A DNA stretch of 64,000 bases from an uncultured Robinsoniella sp. GTDB taxonomy: Bacteria > Bacillota > Clostridia > Lachnospirales > Lachnospiraceae. The stretch is taken from contig UQGG01000017.1 in NCBI GenBank assembly GCA_900540475.1, positions 1-64,000 of the forward strand, written 5' to 3'. Below are positions 1 to 8,978 of the stretch, in pieces. The notes beneath the pieces are model-generated. The model was not told the DNA's origin, made no database searches, and was given only the letters and a program-made list of their open reading frames with translations. How positions within the stretch are numbered: the stretch's first letter is position 1; each line of letters starts with the position of its first letter. The position numbers and the translations under genes were made by a program.

Positions 1-3000
1 TTGTCTTGCACCCTTTTTCACTGCCTTAATTCCTTCTGCCGTAGCTTTTGCGGCAGCCATAGTTGTCATATAAGGAATTTTATCCTTAATAGCAGCTTTA
101 CGGATATAGCTGTCATCTGTTGCACCTTTTTTATCAATCGGTGTATTGATGATCATTTGAATCTTTTTATTTGTAATCGCATCCAGGATATTCGGTCTTC
201 CTTCATTGATCTTGGAGATCTTTTCCACTTCAAAGCCCGCTTCCTTAATCAGTTCATAAGTGCTTCCGGTAGCCATCAGTTTGAATCCGCAGTCATGAAG
301 CCCCTGTGCAACTTCTTTTACTTCCGGCTTGTCTCTGTCACTTATGCTGAGCAATGCAGTGCCTTCTAACGGAAGTTTGGTCTGGGTAGCTTCCTGAGCT
401 TTATAGAATGCTTCTCCAAAGCTTTCAGAGATACCAAGTACTTCTCCTGTAGAACGCATTTCCGGTCCTAATAACGGATCCACTTCCGGGAACATATTAA
501 ATGGGAACACAGCTTCTTTGACACCGTAGTGTGTAAACTTCTTCTCTTTTAATGACAGAACCGGAGATGGTCTTCCCGTTAAATGTGATGTCATAATATC
601 TGTAGCAAGTTTTACCATTTTGATATTACATACTTTGGATACAAGCGGTACTGTTCTGGAAGCACGTGGATTAGCTTCAAGTACATATACCACGCCGTCT
701 TCAATCGCATACTGCATATTCATAAGTCCGACTACATTCATCTCTGCCGCAATCTTTCTTGTATAATCCTTAATTGTTTCGATCTGCTCTTCTGTCAGGT
801 TCTTAGAAGGAAGAATACATGCGGAGTCACCGGAGTGAACACCTGCAAGCTCAATATGCTCCATCACTGCCGGAACAAATACATTGGTTCCATCGCTGAT
901 GGCATCTGCCTCACACTCAGTAGCATGATGTAAGAATCGGTCAATTAATATCGGTCTGTCCGGAGTAACTCCAACCGCTGCCTTCATGTAGAATGTCAGA
1001 GCTTCATCATCATGAACCACTTCCATGCCTCTGCCGCCCAGTACATAAGAAGGACGTACCATTACCGGATATCCGATCCTATTAGCAATCGCAAGTGCTT
1101 CCCCTACATTTACTGCCATTCCAGCTTCCGGCATTGGAATGTTCAGCTTCTTCATCATATCGCGGAACAGGTCTCTGTCTTCTGCCAGGTCGATGGTTTC
1201 CGGTGTTGTTCCAAGAATATTTACACCGGCTCTCTTCAGGTCATTTGCCAGATTTAACGGGGTCTGACCGCCAAACTGTGCGATAACACCTACCGGTTTT
1301 TCTTTCTCATGGATGCTGAGCACATCTTCCAGCGTCAGCGGTTCAAAATACAATTTATCAGAAGTATCATAATCCGTTGACACCGTCTCAGGATTACAGT
1401 TTACAATAATCGTCTCAAAGCCTAATTCTTTTAATGCAATTGCAGCATGTACGCAGCAGTAATCAAATTCAATACCCTGTCCGATACGGTTTGGTCCACC
1501 GCCTAGAATCATGATCTTAGGCTTATCACTGTTAACCGGGCTTTCGTCTTTCATATGGTAGCTGGAATAGTAATATGCAGAATCCTTGGTCCCGCTTACA
1601 TGAACCCCTTCCCAGGCTTCTGTAATTCCGGCATCAATCCTTGCAGATCTTATTTCATCTTCTGTCACTTCCAGAATCTGGCTCAGGTATTTATCTGCAA
1701 ATCCATCTAACTTTGCCTGTTTTAATACATCTGTATGTGGGACACTGCCTTTTGCAGCTTTTAACACTTCCTCTTCTTCGACCAGTTCTTTCATTTGTTC
1801 AATGAAGTAATGTTTAATCTTCGTTAATTCAAATAATTCCTCTACGGAAGCTCCTTTTCTAAGGGCTTCGTACATAATAAACTGGCGTTCGCTTGTTGGA
1901 ACGGCAAGCATTTTCAAAAGTTCTTTCTTCGTCTTGGAAGCAAAATCCTTTGCATTGCCCAGTCCGTATCTGCCGGTCTCAAGACTTCTGATTGCCTTCT
2001 GGAAAGCTTCTTTATAAGTCTTACCGATGCTCATTACTTCACCAACTGCGCGCATCTGTGTACCCAGTTTATCCTCAGATCCTTTAAATTTCTCAAATGC
2101 CCAGCGTGCAAATTTAATTACAATGTAATCTCCGCCCGGAACATACTGGTCCAGAGTGCCATATTTTCCGCATGGGATTTCATCTAAGGTCAAACCGCTT
2201 GCCAGCATTGCGGAAACCAGTGCAATTGGGAATCCGGTTGCTTTAGATGCAAGTGCCGAGGAACGTGATGTTCTTGGATTGATTTCAATTACGATAATAC
2301 GGTCACTGACCGGATCATGTGCAAACTGAACGTTGGTACCGCCAATTACTTCAATCGCTTCCACGATTTTATAAGCCTGTTCCTGAAGTCTTTTCTGAAC
2401 TGCCTCTGATATGGTCAGCATCGGTGCGGAACAGAAGGAATCACCCGTGTGTACGCCCAAAGGATCGATATTTTCGATGAAGCATACCGTAATCATGTTG
2501 TTCTTAGAATCACGAACAACTTCTAACTCCAGCTCTTCCCAGCCGAGAATGGATTCTTCAACCAGTACCTGGCCTACCAGACTTGCCTGTAAGCCTCTGG
2601 CACATACCGTCTTTAACTCTTCTACATTATAGACCAGACCGCCGCCGGCACCACCCATGGTATAAGCAGGTCTTAATACTACGGGATATCCCAGATTGTC
2701 AGCAATTTTCAAAGCCTCTTCTACTGTATATGCCACTTCGCTTTTTGCCATTTCGATTCCCAGGCTGTCCATCGCCTTTTTGAATTCGATACGGTCTTCT
2801 CCACGCTCGATGGCATCTACCTGAACACCGATAACTTTCACATCATATTTATCTAAAACGCCTGCCTTTGCCAGTTCGGAACACAGATTCAGCCCGGACT
2901 GTCCGCCAAGGTTTGGCAATAATGCATCCGGACGCTCTTTTTCAATTATCTGAGTCAGACGTTCTACATTTAATGGTTCAATATAAGTAATATCCGCTGT

Positions 3001-3174
3001 TTCCGGATCTGTCATGATCGTTGCCGGATTGGAATTTACCAGAACAATTTCATAACCAAGGTTTCTTAACGCTTTACACGCCTGTGTTCCGGAATAGTCA
3101 AATTCGCATGCCTGTCCAATGATGATAGGACCGGAACCGATAATAAGTACTTTGTGAATATCATTTCTCTTCAT
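1..3174 (-). CDS. carB: Carbamoyl-phosphate synthase large subunit (partial, 3' end beyond window)
   Basis: The enzyme makes carbamoyl phosphate from bicarbonate, glutamine-derived ammonia and two ATP, feeding pyrimidine and arginine synthesis. The reverse strand is open for 1058 codons from the ATG at 3174. The N-terminus (MKRNDIHKVLIIGSGP) and the motifs GQACEFDYSGTQACKAL and PNRIGQGIEFDYCC, the start of the second ATP-grasp half, are typical. I checked that the frame at the second-half motif and at the left edge agrees with the start, so no frameshift is apparent. CarB is about 1060-1075 residues, so only about 10 residues are missing. The start follows GAGAGG. No carA lies upstream; the gene has its own strong promoter. 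argF, which also uses carbamoyl phosphate, lies 40 kb away in the window. Confidence 0.95.
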   Translation of the reverse strand, partial: MKRNDIHKVLIIGSGPIIIGQACEFDYSGTQACKALRNLGYEIVLVNSNPATIMTDPETADITYIEPLNVERLTQIIEKERPDALLPNLGGQSGLNLCSELAKAGVLDKYDVKVIGVQVDAIERGEDRIEFKKAMDSLGIEMAKSEVAYTVEEALKIADNLGYPVVLRPAYTMGGAGGGLVYNVEELKTVCARGLQASLVGQVLVEESILGWEELELEVVRDSKNNMITVCFIENIDPLGVHTGDSFCSAPMLTISEAVQKRLQEQAYKIVEAIEVIGGTNVQFAHDPVSDRIIVIEINPRTSRSSALASKATGFPIALVSAMLASGLTLDEIPCGKYGTLDQYVPGGDYIVIKFARWAFEKFKGSEDKLGTQMRAVGEVMSIGKTYKEAFQKAIRSLETGRYGLGNAKDFASKTKKELLKMLAVPTSERQFIMYEALRKGASVEELFELTKIKHYFIEQMKELVEEEEVLKAAKGSVPHTDVLKQAKLDGFADKYLSQILEVTEDEIRSARIDAGITEAWEGVHVSGTKDSAYYYSSYHMKDESPVNSDKPKIMILGGGPNRIGQGIEFDYCCVHAAIALKELGFETIIVNCNPETVSTDYDTSDKLYFEPLTLEDVLSIHEKEKPVGVIAQFGGQTPLNLANDLKRAGVNILGTTPETIDLAEDRDLFRDMMKKLNIPMPEAGMAVNVGEALAIANRIGYPVMVRPSYVLGGRGMEVVHDDEALTFYMKAAVGVTPDRPILIDRFLHHATECEADAISDGTNVFVPAVMEHIELAGVHSGDSACILPSKNLTEEQIETIKDYTRKIAAEMNVVGLMNMQYAIEDGVVYVLEANPRASRTVPLVSKVCNIKMVKLATDIMTSHLTGRPSPVLSLKEKKFTHYGVKEAVFPFNMFPEVDPLLGPEMRSTGEVLGISESFGEAFYKAQEATQTKLPLEGTALLSISDRDKPEVKEVAQGLHDCGFKLMATGSTYELIKEAGFEVEKISKINEGRPNILDAITNKKIQMIINTPIDKKGATDDSYIRKAAIKDKIPYMTTMAAAKATAEGIKAVKKGARQ

Positions 3175-3231
3175 GGTTTTACCTCTCATAATATCTATTT
3201 GTATACTATACTACACAAAATCATTAGGTCT

Positions 3232-3260
3232 ATTATACGTTATTGTAAGAGATGTGTAAA
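3232..3260 (-). promoter_or_regulatory. Sigma-A promoter of carB
   Basis: On the reverse strand TTTACA (3255-3260) is followed after 17 bp by a perfect TATAAT (3232-3237). It sits about 60 bp before the carB ATG and shows that carB is transcribed separately from the upstream gene. Confidence 0.75.
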
Positions 3261-3349
3261 TATATAATTTAATCCCATGACAAAGTTTTGCCACAAAGAA
3301 CTTTTAAAAATGTCTTTCTGACAGACGTGCATTCCGGTTTGCTTAAGAT

Positions 3350-3817
3350 TCAGGCACGCTCTCTTCGTTTATACTTTCTGAGAACCGTTTCAAAATGCTC
3401 AAGCATTTCTTCCCTGGCATAAACCGTGGTTCCCTCTTTCAGGGTTTCCATATAATCCTGCAGCATATCATACGTTTTCTTTTCACTGATCACAACTCTC
3501 TGGCTCTTGCCTTCTCCATTTCTTACGAACACCTGTGCCTGGTCCTTGTCAAATGCTTCCATGTAAATATTTTTCATGGTTCCTGCATCGTCCATGCGCA
3601 GCATGTAGCCTTCTGAGCTGCCTTTTTTTATCTCTGTATAGACTTTCTCCAGAATCTGATATGTATGCCGGTGTCCCAGGGGATGATGCTCTGCATCCGG
3701 TCCGCCGACAATTGTCCCCTGTCTTGCAAACTCCTCAAGCCCCGTATCCGGAAAGTAAAACCTGAATTTTCTTTTCTCCTGTATTTCTCTTATATCCCGA
3801 CTGTTTTCATTCATCAT
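3350..3817 (-). CDS. Hypothetical protein, 155 aa
   Basis: I do not recognise this family. The protein is hydrophilic with no signal peptide or membrane segment, so it is probably cytoplasmic. It is charged, with a central HHPLGHRHTY stretch near residue 45 that could bind a metal or nucleotide, although that is only an impression. The C-terminus is basic (RKYKRRERA). The start at 3817 is preceded by GGTGGAGG, and a consensus promoter lies about 90 bp upstream. The gene precedes carB on the same strand, but carB has its own promoter, so functional linkage is unproven. The stop codon lies in a sequence (about 3300-3366) that resembles the hairpin repeat near dnaE. Confidence 0.7.
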   Translation of the reverse strand: MMNENSRDIREIQEKRKFRFYFPDTGLEEFARQGTIVGGPDAEHHPLGHRHTYQILEKVYTEIKKGSSEGYMLRMDDAGTMKNIYMEAFDKDQAQVFVRNGEGKSQRVVISEKKTYDMLQDYMETLKEGTTVYAREEMLEHFETVLRKYKRRERA

Positions 3818-3903
3818 CTCACTACCTCCACCAGATAGATTGTATGGTTACTTTTTATCCGTCAAATCATTCTTTTTTGTATAAGCTTTTAGCAATAAGT
3901 ACT

Positions 3904-3932
3904 ATTATAACATGTTAACACTTTCATAACAA
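3904..3932 (-). promoter_or_regulatory. Sigma-A promoter of the 155-aa gene
   Basis: On the reverse strand TTGTTA (3927-3932), a 17-bp spacer and TATAAT (3904-3909) stand upstream of the ribosome binding site of the hypothetical gene. Confidence 0.7.
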
Positions 3933-3964
3933 CATCCGATCGAACGTGTGACCGCTTTTTGTAC

Positions 3965-3997
3965 AAATTAAAAGAGTATCCGCCCAATGGGATACCC
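3965..3997 (-). terminator. Terminator of the moxR-DUF58-DUF4129 operon
   Basis: The reverse strand has an 8-bp stem (GGGTATCC with GGATACTC, one G.U pair; arms 3990-3997 and 3974-3981) followed by CTTTTAA. It lies just after the stop of the 422-aa gene. The U tract is short, so efficiency is uncertain. Confidence 0.5.
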
Positions 3998-4006
3998 TTC
4001 TCTGAC

Positions 4007-5275
4007 TTATTTACGTTCATTTCCAGTATGCTCTTTCATTGCTTCCAGGGCCTTTTTATCACATTCTCCAATGCCGTATCTCGCCATTTCATAATATTCG
4101 GTCATGGTCAGACCATTTGGCTCATCTGGAAATAATTCCCTGCGTATTTCTTCCGGAGCTTTGGATGCCCGCAGCTGTCCGCCTTTCTTCATCCTGCTTT
4201 TTACATATCTTCTATACATTCTTCTGATTTTCATATTATTGCTGCCGGTTAACAGTTCCCGGATTGTCCGCCTCTTTTTGTGCTTCGGTTCTTTTTCCTC
4301 TTTCCACAGAAAGGTGCTGGACTCCTGGATCTCTTCCATCGGCTTCTTCTGCTGAAATTTCCGGTAAAGGCGGTAAATTCCATAGGCTGCCAGAAATACA
4401 ATCCCTGCAATTATAGCTGCTTTTAACACTATGGTAAAAATCTGCTCCAGCATCTCCATCCATGGGCTTTTTTCACTGGCTCCCTGGGGGAACATCTCCG
4501 CTATATTGTTCTGGGGCTGTAACGCCTCTGACTGAGGCACCTCGTTTGACTCTTTTAAAAAGAGTGCCAGAATCCACCCCACAATCCCCAGCAGTATGTT
4601 CTTTAAAGCATTGAGGATATGATCCGGTGACAAATCTTTAAACAGAAAAATTGCCAAAGCGCCGCAGAGCAGAAAAGCCAGCATCATAACGTTTCCCACC
4701 CATTGAATCCGTTCATAGGGAATACTGGTATTTCTTTTATTCTTTACAAAAAAATCCCGCATATTTTCTAAATATATGAGAATCATTTCCGAAAGCCCAA
4801 AAATGCTCACTGCAAGCACGCTGATCTGCTTCAGAATCTCACTGCCGGTATAGCTTCCGATCCCATAGGCTGCCAGAAACATCCCTGCCCATGGAAGCCA
4901 GGGCCGCTCCTGTTTTTGCTGGATACGCAGAAACAGCGAAACGACGGCTGCAAGCCCGGTGACAAATGCCAGAAGCAAAGCCGCCGGTTTCTCCGGAATC
5001 AAAAAATACATTCCTGTGGTTATCAGTACGTGCAGTGCGAGGAATATGGTAAAATTCCCAATTGTCTTTCGCAGAATATAGAATATTACAATAGGAACCA
5101 TATACACTGCCCCTTTTAAGAACCACTGTGTCCCAAGAGCATTCCCTTTCCATAGTCCGGCAAGTGCAGATGCATAAATGATATAGTACAGGCATACCTG
5201 TGCCACAATTTCCATAAATGCCGTATAAAACTGGCATTTCCCTGCTTTTTTCACTCCTTTAAACAATTTTATCAC
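4007..5275 (-). CDS. Multi-pass membrane protein with DUF4129-like C-terminal domain
   Basis: This 422-residue protein has several hydrophobic segments in the first 240 residues and a further one near 280-305. They are followed by a basic cytoplasmic tail with IRRMYRRYVKSRMKKG and ELFPDE, resembling the DUF4129 region found C-terminal to transglutaminase-like proteins in MoxR/DUF58 clusters. No transglutaminase Cys-His-Asp core is visible. It is the last gene of a three-gene operon behind the DUF58 and MoxR genes, with a 16-bp gap from the DUF58 gene. By analogy the trio may act in assembly or quality control at the envelope, but the target is unknown. Confidence 0.7.
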   Translation of the reverse strand: MIKLFKGVKKAGKCQFYTAFMEIVAQVCLYYIIYASALAGLWKGNALGTQWFLKGAVYMVPIVIFYILRKTIGNFTIFLALHVLITTGMYFLIPEKPAALLLAFVTGLAAVVSLFLRIQQKQERPWLPWAGMFLAAYGIGSYTGSEILKQISVLAVSIFGLSEMILIYLENMRDFFVKNKRNTSIPYERIQWVGNVMMLAFLLCGALAIFLFKDLSPDHILNALKNILLGIVGWILALFLKESNEVPQSEALQPQNNIAEMFPQGASEKSPWMEMLEQIFTIVLKAAIIAGIVFLAAYGIYRLYRKFQQKKPMEEIQESSTFLWKEEKEPKHKKRRTIRELLTGSNNMKIRRMYRRYVKSRMKKGGQLRASKAPEEIRRELFPDEPNGLTMTEYYEMARYGIGECDKKALEAMKEHTGNERK

Positions 5276-5291
5276 CTGCCTTTCACTTCGC

Positions 5292-6419
5292 TCAACCGCC
5301 TTTTTCCACTTCCCAGAAAATGATATCCCCTGCCATTCCAGGATGCATCTCTGCTAACGTTCCGCGATACACGGGCGCGATCCATATGGAACCTCTGCTC
5401 TGCTGCTTCAGTCTTAAGAAGTCTTCCTGCAGTTCTTCCCTGCAGCTGGTGGATACAAACACATAAAGGACATTTTCCCTTTTCCGGCTGCAGATTTCCT
5501 CCATCTGATCATGAAAGCGCTCGGCTTCCAGTGTCAGATCAATTCTTGCCAGCTGTTCATCCAGCATTTCCCCATGTGCCTCTCCACTGCCGGACCGGAG
5601 ATACAGGCTCTCTTTTGTTATTTTATCTTTTCCATTGGATATAAACTGAACCGGAACCCCCTGTTCCAAAAACCGGGCTGCTAAGGTACTTACGATGCGG
5701 ATGCCCTCTTCCAGCAGATCATCGTGATGCCATATGGTATCCTGGTCCGCATTAAACAGAAAACAAATCGCCTGAGAGGCGGTGGCATCATGCACATTTA
5801 CCATGTAGGTGCTATTCTTTGCGGATATTTTCCAATTAATGCTTTTCATGGAATCAAAACTTTGATATTCCCGGATACCTGCAAATGCAAAAGGGTCTTC
5901 CTGGAGATACTTCCTGGTCTGTATATTTCCCATAATCTGTTCATAGGGCGCATCGATCTGCTTCAGATCTGCCTTTGCCGGAAATACATAGAGCCTCGCC
6001 CTATTCTCACAAGTGCTGTAGTACTCTCCGGAGAACCAGATATCACCCGCAGTGAGGTCTAAATCTTTCACCTCATACAACCCCCGCTTTGCGCAGGCAA
6101 CCTGATGGCGGCGCACAATTTTCTGATAGGGAAAGAGGGAAAATATATCACATTTATAGCAGTAATCCGTCACTTTCATATTTTCTTCTTTGTCAAAATG
6201 CAGTCCTTTATCCGTCTTGAACATTACTTTCAATGTGGGCAGAATCATCCATTTCCGGTTGCTTACCACTTCATATAGTATGGTTTCACTGCCCTCAGTG
6301 ACTGCACGGTTTTCAAAGGACACCGATGCACTCAGACCTTTTTTCCAGTTCTTCTCATATACAACACGCTGTATCAAATAAACCATAAACAGGCCTATTA
6401 CTATCAGGATAATTTTCAT
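5292..6419 (-). CDS. DUF58 domain-containing protein
   Basis: This 375-residue protein starts with one membrane segment (residues 2-17). The DUF58 signature is seen as IREYQSFDSMKSINWKISA near residues 180-200. The C-terminal half is vWA-like, with a VLYVFVSTSCREEL strand. DUF58 proteins are almost always encoded next to MoxR ATPases, as here, and are thought to be clients or adaptors of the ATPase. The MoxR gene ends 38 bp upstream and the DUF4129-like gene follows 16 bp downstream. Family assignment is firm; biochemical function is not known. Confidence 0.85.
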   Translation of the reverse strand: MKIILIVIGLFMVYLIQRVVYEKNWKKGLSASVSFENRAVTEGSETILYEVVSNRKWMILPTLKVMFKTDKGLHFDKEENMKVTDYCYKCDIFSLFPYQKIVRRHQVACAKRGLYEVKDLDLTAGDIWFSGEYYSTCENRARLYVFPAKADLKQIDAPYEQIMGNIQTRKYLQEDPFAFAGIREYQSFDSMKSINWKISAKNSTYMVNVHDATASQAICFLFNADQDTIWHHDDLLEEGIRIVSTLAARFLEQGVPVQFISNGKDKITKESLYLRSGSGEAHGEMLDEQLARIDLTLEAERFHDQMEEICSRKRENVLYVFVSTSCREELQEDFLRLKQQSRGSIWIAPVYRGTLAEMHPGMAGDIIFWEVEKGG

Positions 6420-6457
6420 ATTTCACCCCGTCCCCGGACAGAATTGTAATCCAGCCC

Positions 6458-7411
6458 TTACTTTTCCCAATTCTCGGTAGGGACCGGCACCTGGTCCAGT
6501 ATTTCTTTTATTGTATTTACTGTATTCTGCGTCCGGTTTATACCGCCGTACATCACCACCCGGTGTGCCATTACCGGAACGGCAAGGACTTTCACATCCT
6601 CAGGGACTACATAGCTTCTTCCCTGAACCACGGCATAGGCCTGTACCGCTTTTACAAATGCCAGGGTTCCCCTGGGACTGACGCCCAGTTTGATTTTATC
6701 GTGATTTCTGGTTCGGGTAATCAGCGCAAGGATATATTCCCTGACCGCAGTATGGACAAATACTTCTCTATGTACCTGACTCATAGAAAGCAGGGTATCT
6801 TTTGTGCATACCGGCTCTATTTCATCGAACGGATCACCTTTAATAAAACGCTCTATCATCTGCAATTCCTCTGATTCTTTTGGAAGCCCCATGGACAGCT
6901 GCATTAAAAAACGATCCAGCTGTGCCTCCGGTAAGGGATAAGTCCCAGCTGTTTCAATGGGATTCTGAGTGGCAATAACCAGAAACGGCTCCTCCAGACG
7001 CATCGTCTCGCCGTCTACCGTTACCTGCTTTTCCTCCATACATTCCAGCAGGCTGGACTGGGTTCTGGGTGTTGCTCTGTTAATCTCATCCGCCAGCACA
7101 ATATTGGCAAAAACCGGCCCTTCACGATACACAAATTCTCCCTGCTTTTGATTATAGTAGTGAATCCCTGTGATATCCGACGGAAGTAAATCCGGTGTAA
7201 ACTGGATCCGGCTAAAGGGAAGATCCAATGACCTGGCAAGGGATTTCGCCAGCTTCGTCTTCCCCGTTCCCGGAACATCTTCCAGCAGTATATGTCCCCC
7301 CGACAGCAGCGCTGTCAATACCAGGTCTATGACTTCTGACTTTCCGATCATAACTTTATTGATATTTTCCTTTATGGTTTTTAAAACTGATGCCGCCTGA
7401 ACGATCTCCAT
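6458..7411 (-). CDS. MoxR-family AAA+ ATPase
   Basis: This 317-residue protein is a AAA+ ATPase. Walker A is GHILLEDVPGTGKTKLAKS (about residues 34-52) and Walker B is IVLADEINRATPRTQSS (about 105-121). Sensor 1 lies in LVIATQNPIE, and a C-terminal lid carries the SPRGTLAFVKA motif. MoxR ATPases act as chaperone-like machines that mature partner proteins, usually with vWA or DUF58 partners. The start at 7411 follows AGGAGG with a suitable gap. The gene heads the operon with the DUF58 and DUF4129-like genes and is separated from rplA by a strong terminator. No clear -35/-10 pair was found in the 220-bp upstream gap. Confidence 0.92.
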   Translation of the reverse strand: MEIVQAASVLKTIKENINKVMIGKSEVIDLVLTALLSGGHILLEDVPGTGKTKLAKSLARSLDLPFSRIQFTPDLLPSDITGIHYYNQKQGEFVYREGPVFANIVLADEINRATPRTQSSLLECMEEKQVTVDGETMRLEEPFLVIATQNPIETAGTYPLPEAQLDRFLMQLSMGLPKESEELQMIERFIKGDPFDEIEPVCTKDTLLSMSQVHREVFVHTAVREYILALITRTRNHDKIKLGVSPRGTLAFVKAVQAYAVVQGRSYVVPEDVKVLAVPVMAHRVVMYGGINRTQNTVNTIKEILDQVPVPTENWEK

Positions 7412-7632
7412 TTATTCCTGTCCTCCTGTTTGCATTTACGCCTGACGCTAACACGTTGTATGATAATCACGATTTTCGTACTGCTTTTATTTTACTACGA
7501 ATGAGGGAAAAATACTATTTTATTTAGTCCGAACAAAATAAATCTATGCGGCTATAAAAGGGTAAATCGGGATTTTGCTGATTAAAGCGCTTTGTAGATG
7601 GGAGAGTATTTGTTGTATTGCTTAAAAAACAC

Positions 7633-7676
7633 AAAAAAAGGGGGCCACCGCATTAAAACTTAATGCGATGACCCCT
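7633..7676 (-). terminator. Rho-independent terminator after rplA
   Basis: On the reverse strand a long GC-rich stem (GGGGTCATCGCATTAA with TTAATGCGGTGGCCCC) and a small loop are followed by seven T residues. It closes the rpmG-secE-nusG-rplK-rplA operon, so no rplJ-rplL follows in this transcript. Confidence 0.9.
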
Positions 7677-7686
7677 TTATAAGGGT

Positions 7687-8379
7687 TTATGCAAATTTTG
7701 CTGTGTTAAGCTTCACACCAGGACCCATTGTAGGAGCTACTGTTACACTCTTTAAATACTGTCCTTTCAGTGCTGAAGGTTTCGCTTTTAAAATTGCACC
7801 CATAAGCGTCTGGAAGTTGTCCGCTAACTGCTCCTCTGTAAAAGAAGCTTTTCCGATTGGCACGTGGATAATGTTTGTTTTATCTAATCTGTACTCAATC
7901 TTACCTGCTTTGATTTCCTGAACTGCTTTTGTTACGTCCATCGTTACGGTACCAGCTTTTGGGTTTGGCATTAAGCCTTTTGGTCCAAGTACACGACCAA
8001 GACGACCAACAACACCCATCATATCCGGTGTAGCTACAACTACATCGAATTCAAACCAGTTTTCGTTCTGGATCTTTGGAATTAATTCCTCTGCTCCAAC
8101 GTATTCTGCGCCTGCTGCACGAGCTTCGTCAGCTTTTGCATTTTTAGCGAATACTAAGACACGAACTTTTTTACCTGTACCGTGTGGTAACACAACAGCT
8201 CCACGGATCTGCTGATCCGCATGACGGCCATCACAGCCTGTTCTGATATGAGCTTCGATAGTTTCATCAAATTTAGCAACAGATGCTTTCTTTACTAAAG
8301 AAATAGCTTCTGCTGTATCATAAAGATTTGCGCGGTCGATTGCTTTTGCAGCCTCTGCGTATCTTTTTCCTTTTTTCAT
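7687..8379 (-). CDS. rplA: 50S ribosomal protein L1
   Basis: L1 (230 residues) binds the L1 stalk of 23S rRNA and helps E-site tRNA leave. The sequence starts MKKGKRYAEAAKAIDR and carries the family motifs PHGTGKKVRVLVFA and LGPKGLMPNPKAGTV. The start at 8379 was chosen over an upstream in-frame ATG at 8430 because AGGAGG lies at 8389-8394 and homologues begin with MKKGK. The upstream extension would also run through a 23S-like L1 binding element (8395-8423) that abuts this ribosome binding site. L1 is the classic autogenous repressor of its own operon, so feedback at that element is likely. Confidence 0.97.
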   Translation of the reverse strand: MKKGKRYAEAAKAIDRANLYDTAEAISLVKKASVAKFDETIEAHIRTGCDGRHADQQIRGAVVLPHGTGKKVRVLVFAKNAKADEARAAGAEYVGAEELIPKIQNENWFEFDVVVATPDMMGVVGRLGRVLGPKGLMPNPKAGTVTMDVTKAVQEIKAGKIEYRLDKTNIIHVPIGKASFTEEQLADNFQTLMGAILKAKPSALKGQYLKSVTVAPTMGPGVKLNTAKFA

Positions 8380-8394
8380 ATTAAATAACCTCCT

Positions 8395-8423
8395 GGTGGT
8401 ATTTGCGGGAATTTCCCTCCCAC
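8395..8423 (-). promoter_or_regulatory. Candidate L1 autoregulatory element before rplA
   Basis: On the mRNA strand the element reads GTGGGAGGG, then AAATTCCCGC, then AAATACCACC. It copies the two strands of the L1 site in 23S rRNA (GGUGGGAGG and GAAAUACCACC, from memory of E. coli helix 76-78). It forms a short stem with GUGG paired to CCAC. Its 3' edge touches the AGGAGG of rplA, so bound L1 would block ribosome binding. A near copy precedes rplK. Confidence 0.72.
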
Positions 8424-8465
8424 TTTTCATTGTTTAGTTTACGTTTTGCTTGATTACCAAGTATA

Positions 8466-8891
8466 TTATTCCTCAACAGTGATACCCATGCTGCGTGCGG
8501 TACCTGCGATCATGCTCATTGCAGCTTCTACAGATGCTGCATTTAAATCTGGCATTTTCATTTCAGCGATCTCTTTGATCTTTTCTTTGCTGATTGTAGC
8601 AACTTTTGTCTTATTCGGAACGCCTGATCCTGATTTCAGGTTGCATGCTTTCTTTAATAAAACTGCTGCAGGAGGAGTTTTTGTAATAAAGCTGAAGCTT
8701 CTGTCTGCATATACAGTAATAACAACCGGGATAATTAAATCGCCTTTGTCAGCTGTTCTTGCATTGAACTCCTTTGTAAACTGAACGATGTTAACACCGT
8801 GCTGTCCAAGTGCCGGACCAACTGGTGGAGCTGGTGTAGCCTTTCCAGCAGGAATCTGTAATTTAATATAACCTGTTACTTTTTTTGCCAT
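8466..8891 (-). CDS. rplK: 50S ribosomal protein L11
   Basis: L11 (141 residues) binds the GTPase-associated centre of 23S rRNA. The N-terminus MAKKVTGYIKLQIPAGKATP and the motifs PPVGPALGQHGVNI and AGTARSMGITVE are characteristic, and the length matches the family. It lies between nusG and rplA. The start at 8891 follows AGGAGG (8901-8906), preceded at once by a 23S-like L1 binding element. It is therefore likely repressed translationally by free L1. Confidence 0.97.
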   Translation of the reverse strand: MAKKVTGYIKLQIPAGKATPAPPVGPALGQHGVNIVQFTKEFNARTADKGDLIIPVVITVYADRSFSFITKTPPAAVLLKKACNLKSGSGVPNKTKVATISKEKIKEIAEMKMPDLNAASVEAAMSMIAGTARSMGITVEE

Positions 8892-8908
8892 TTTTAGGCA
8901 CCTCCTAT

Positions 8909-8937
8909 GTGGTATTGGCGGGGGATTTCCCTCCCAC
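8909..8937 (-). promoter_or_regulatory. Candidate L1 autoregulatory element before rplK
   Basis: The mRNA strand reads GTGGGAGGG, AAATCCCCCGCC and AATACCAC, a near copy of the element before rplA and of the L1 site of 23S rRNA. It ends two bases before the AGGAGG of rplK. Just upstream, GTAAC/GTTAC and CGTCAG/CTGACG inverted repeats add further structure to the 87-nt nusG-rplK spacer. Confidence 0.7.
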
Positions 8938-8978
8938 TAATCCGTCAGACTGCGAATATACCTGACGTAACTTTTCTG

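Noticed and set aside
7584..7593. Palindrome AAAGCGCTTT between moxR and the rplA terminator, cre-like
   Set aside because: Only the 10-bp core is present, it lies far from a recognisable promoter, and chance occurrence is likely.
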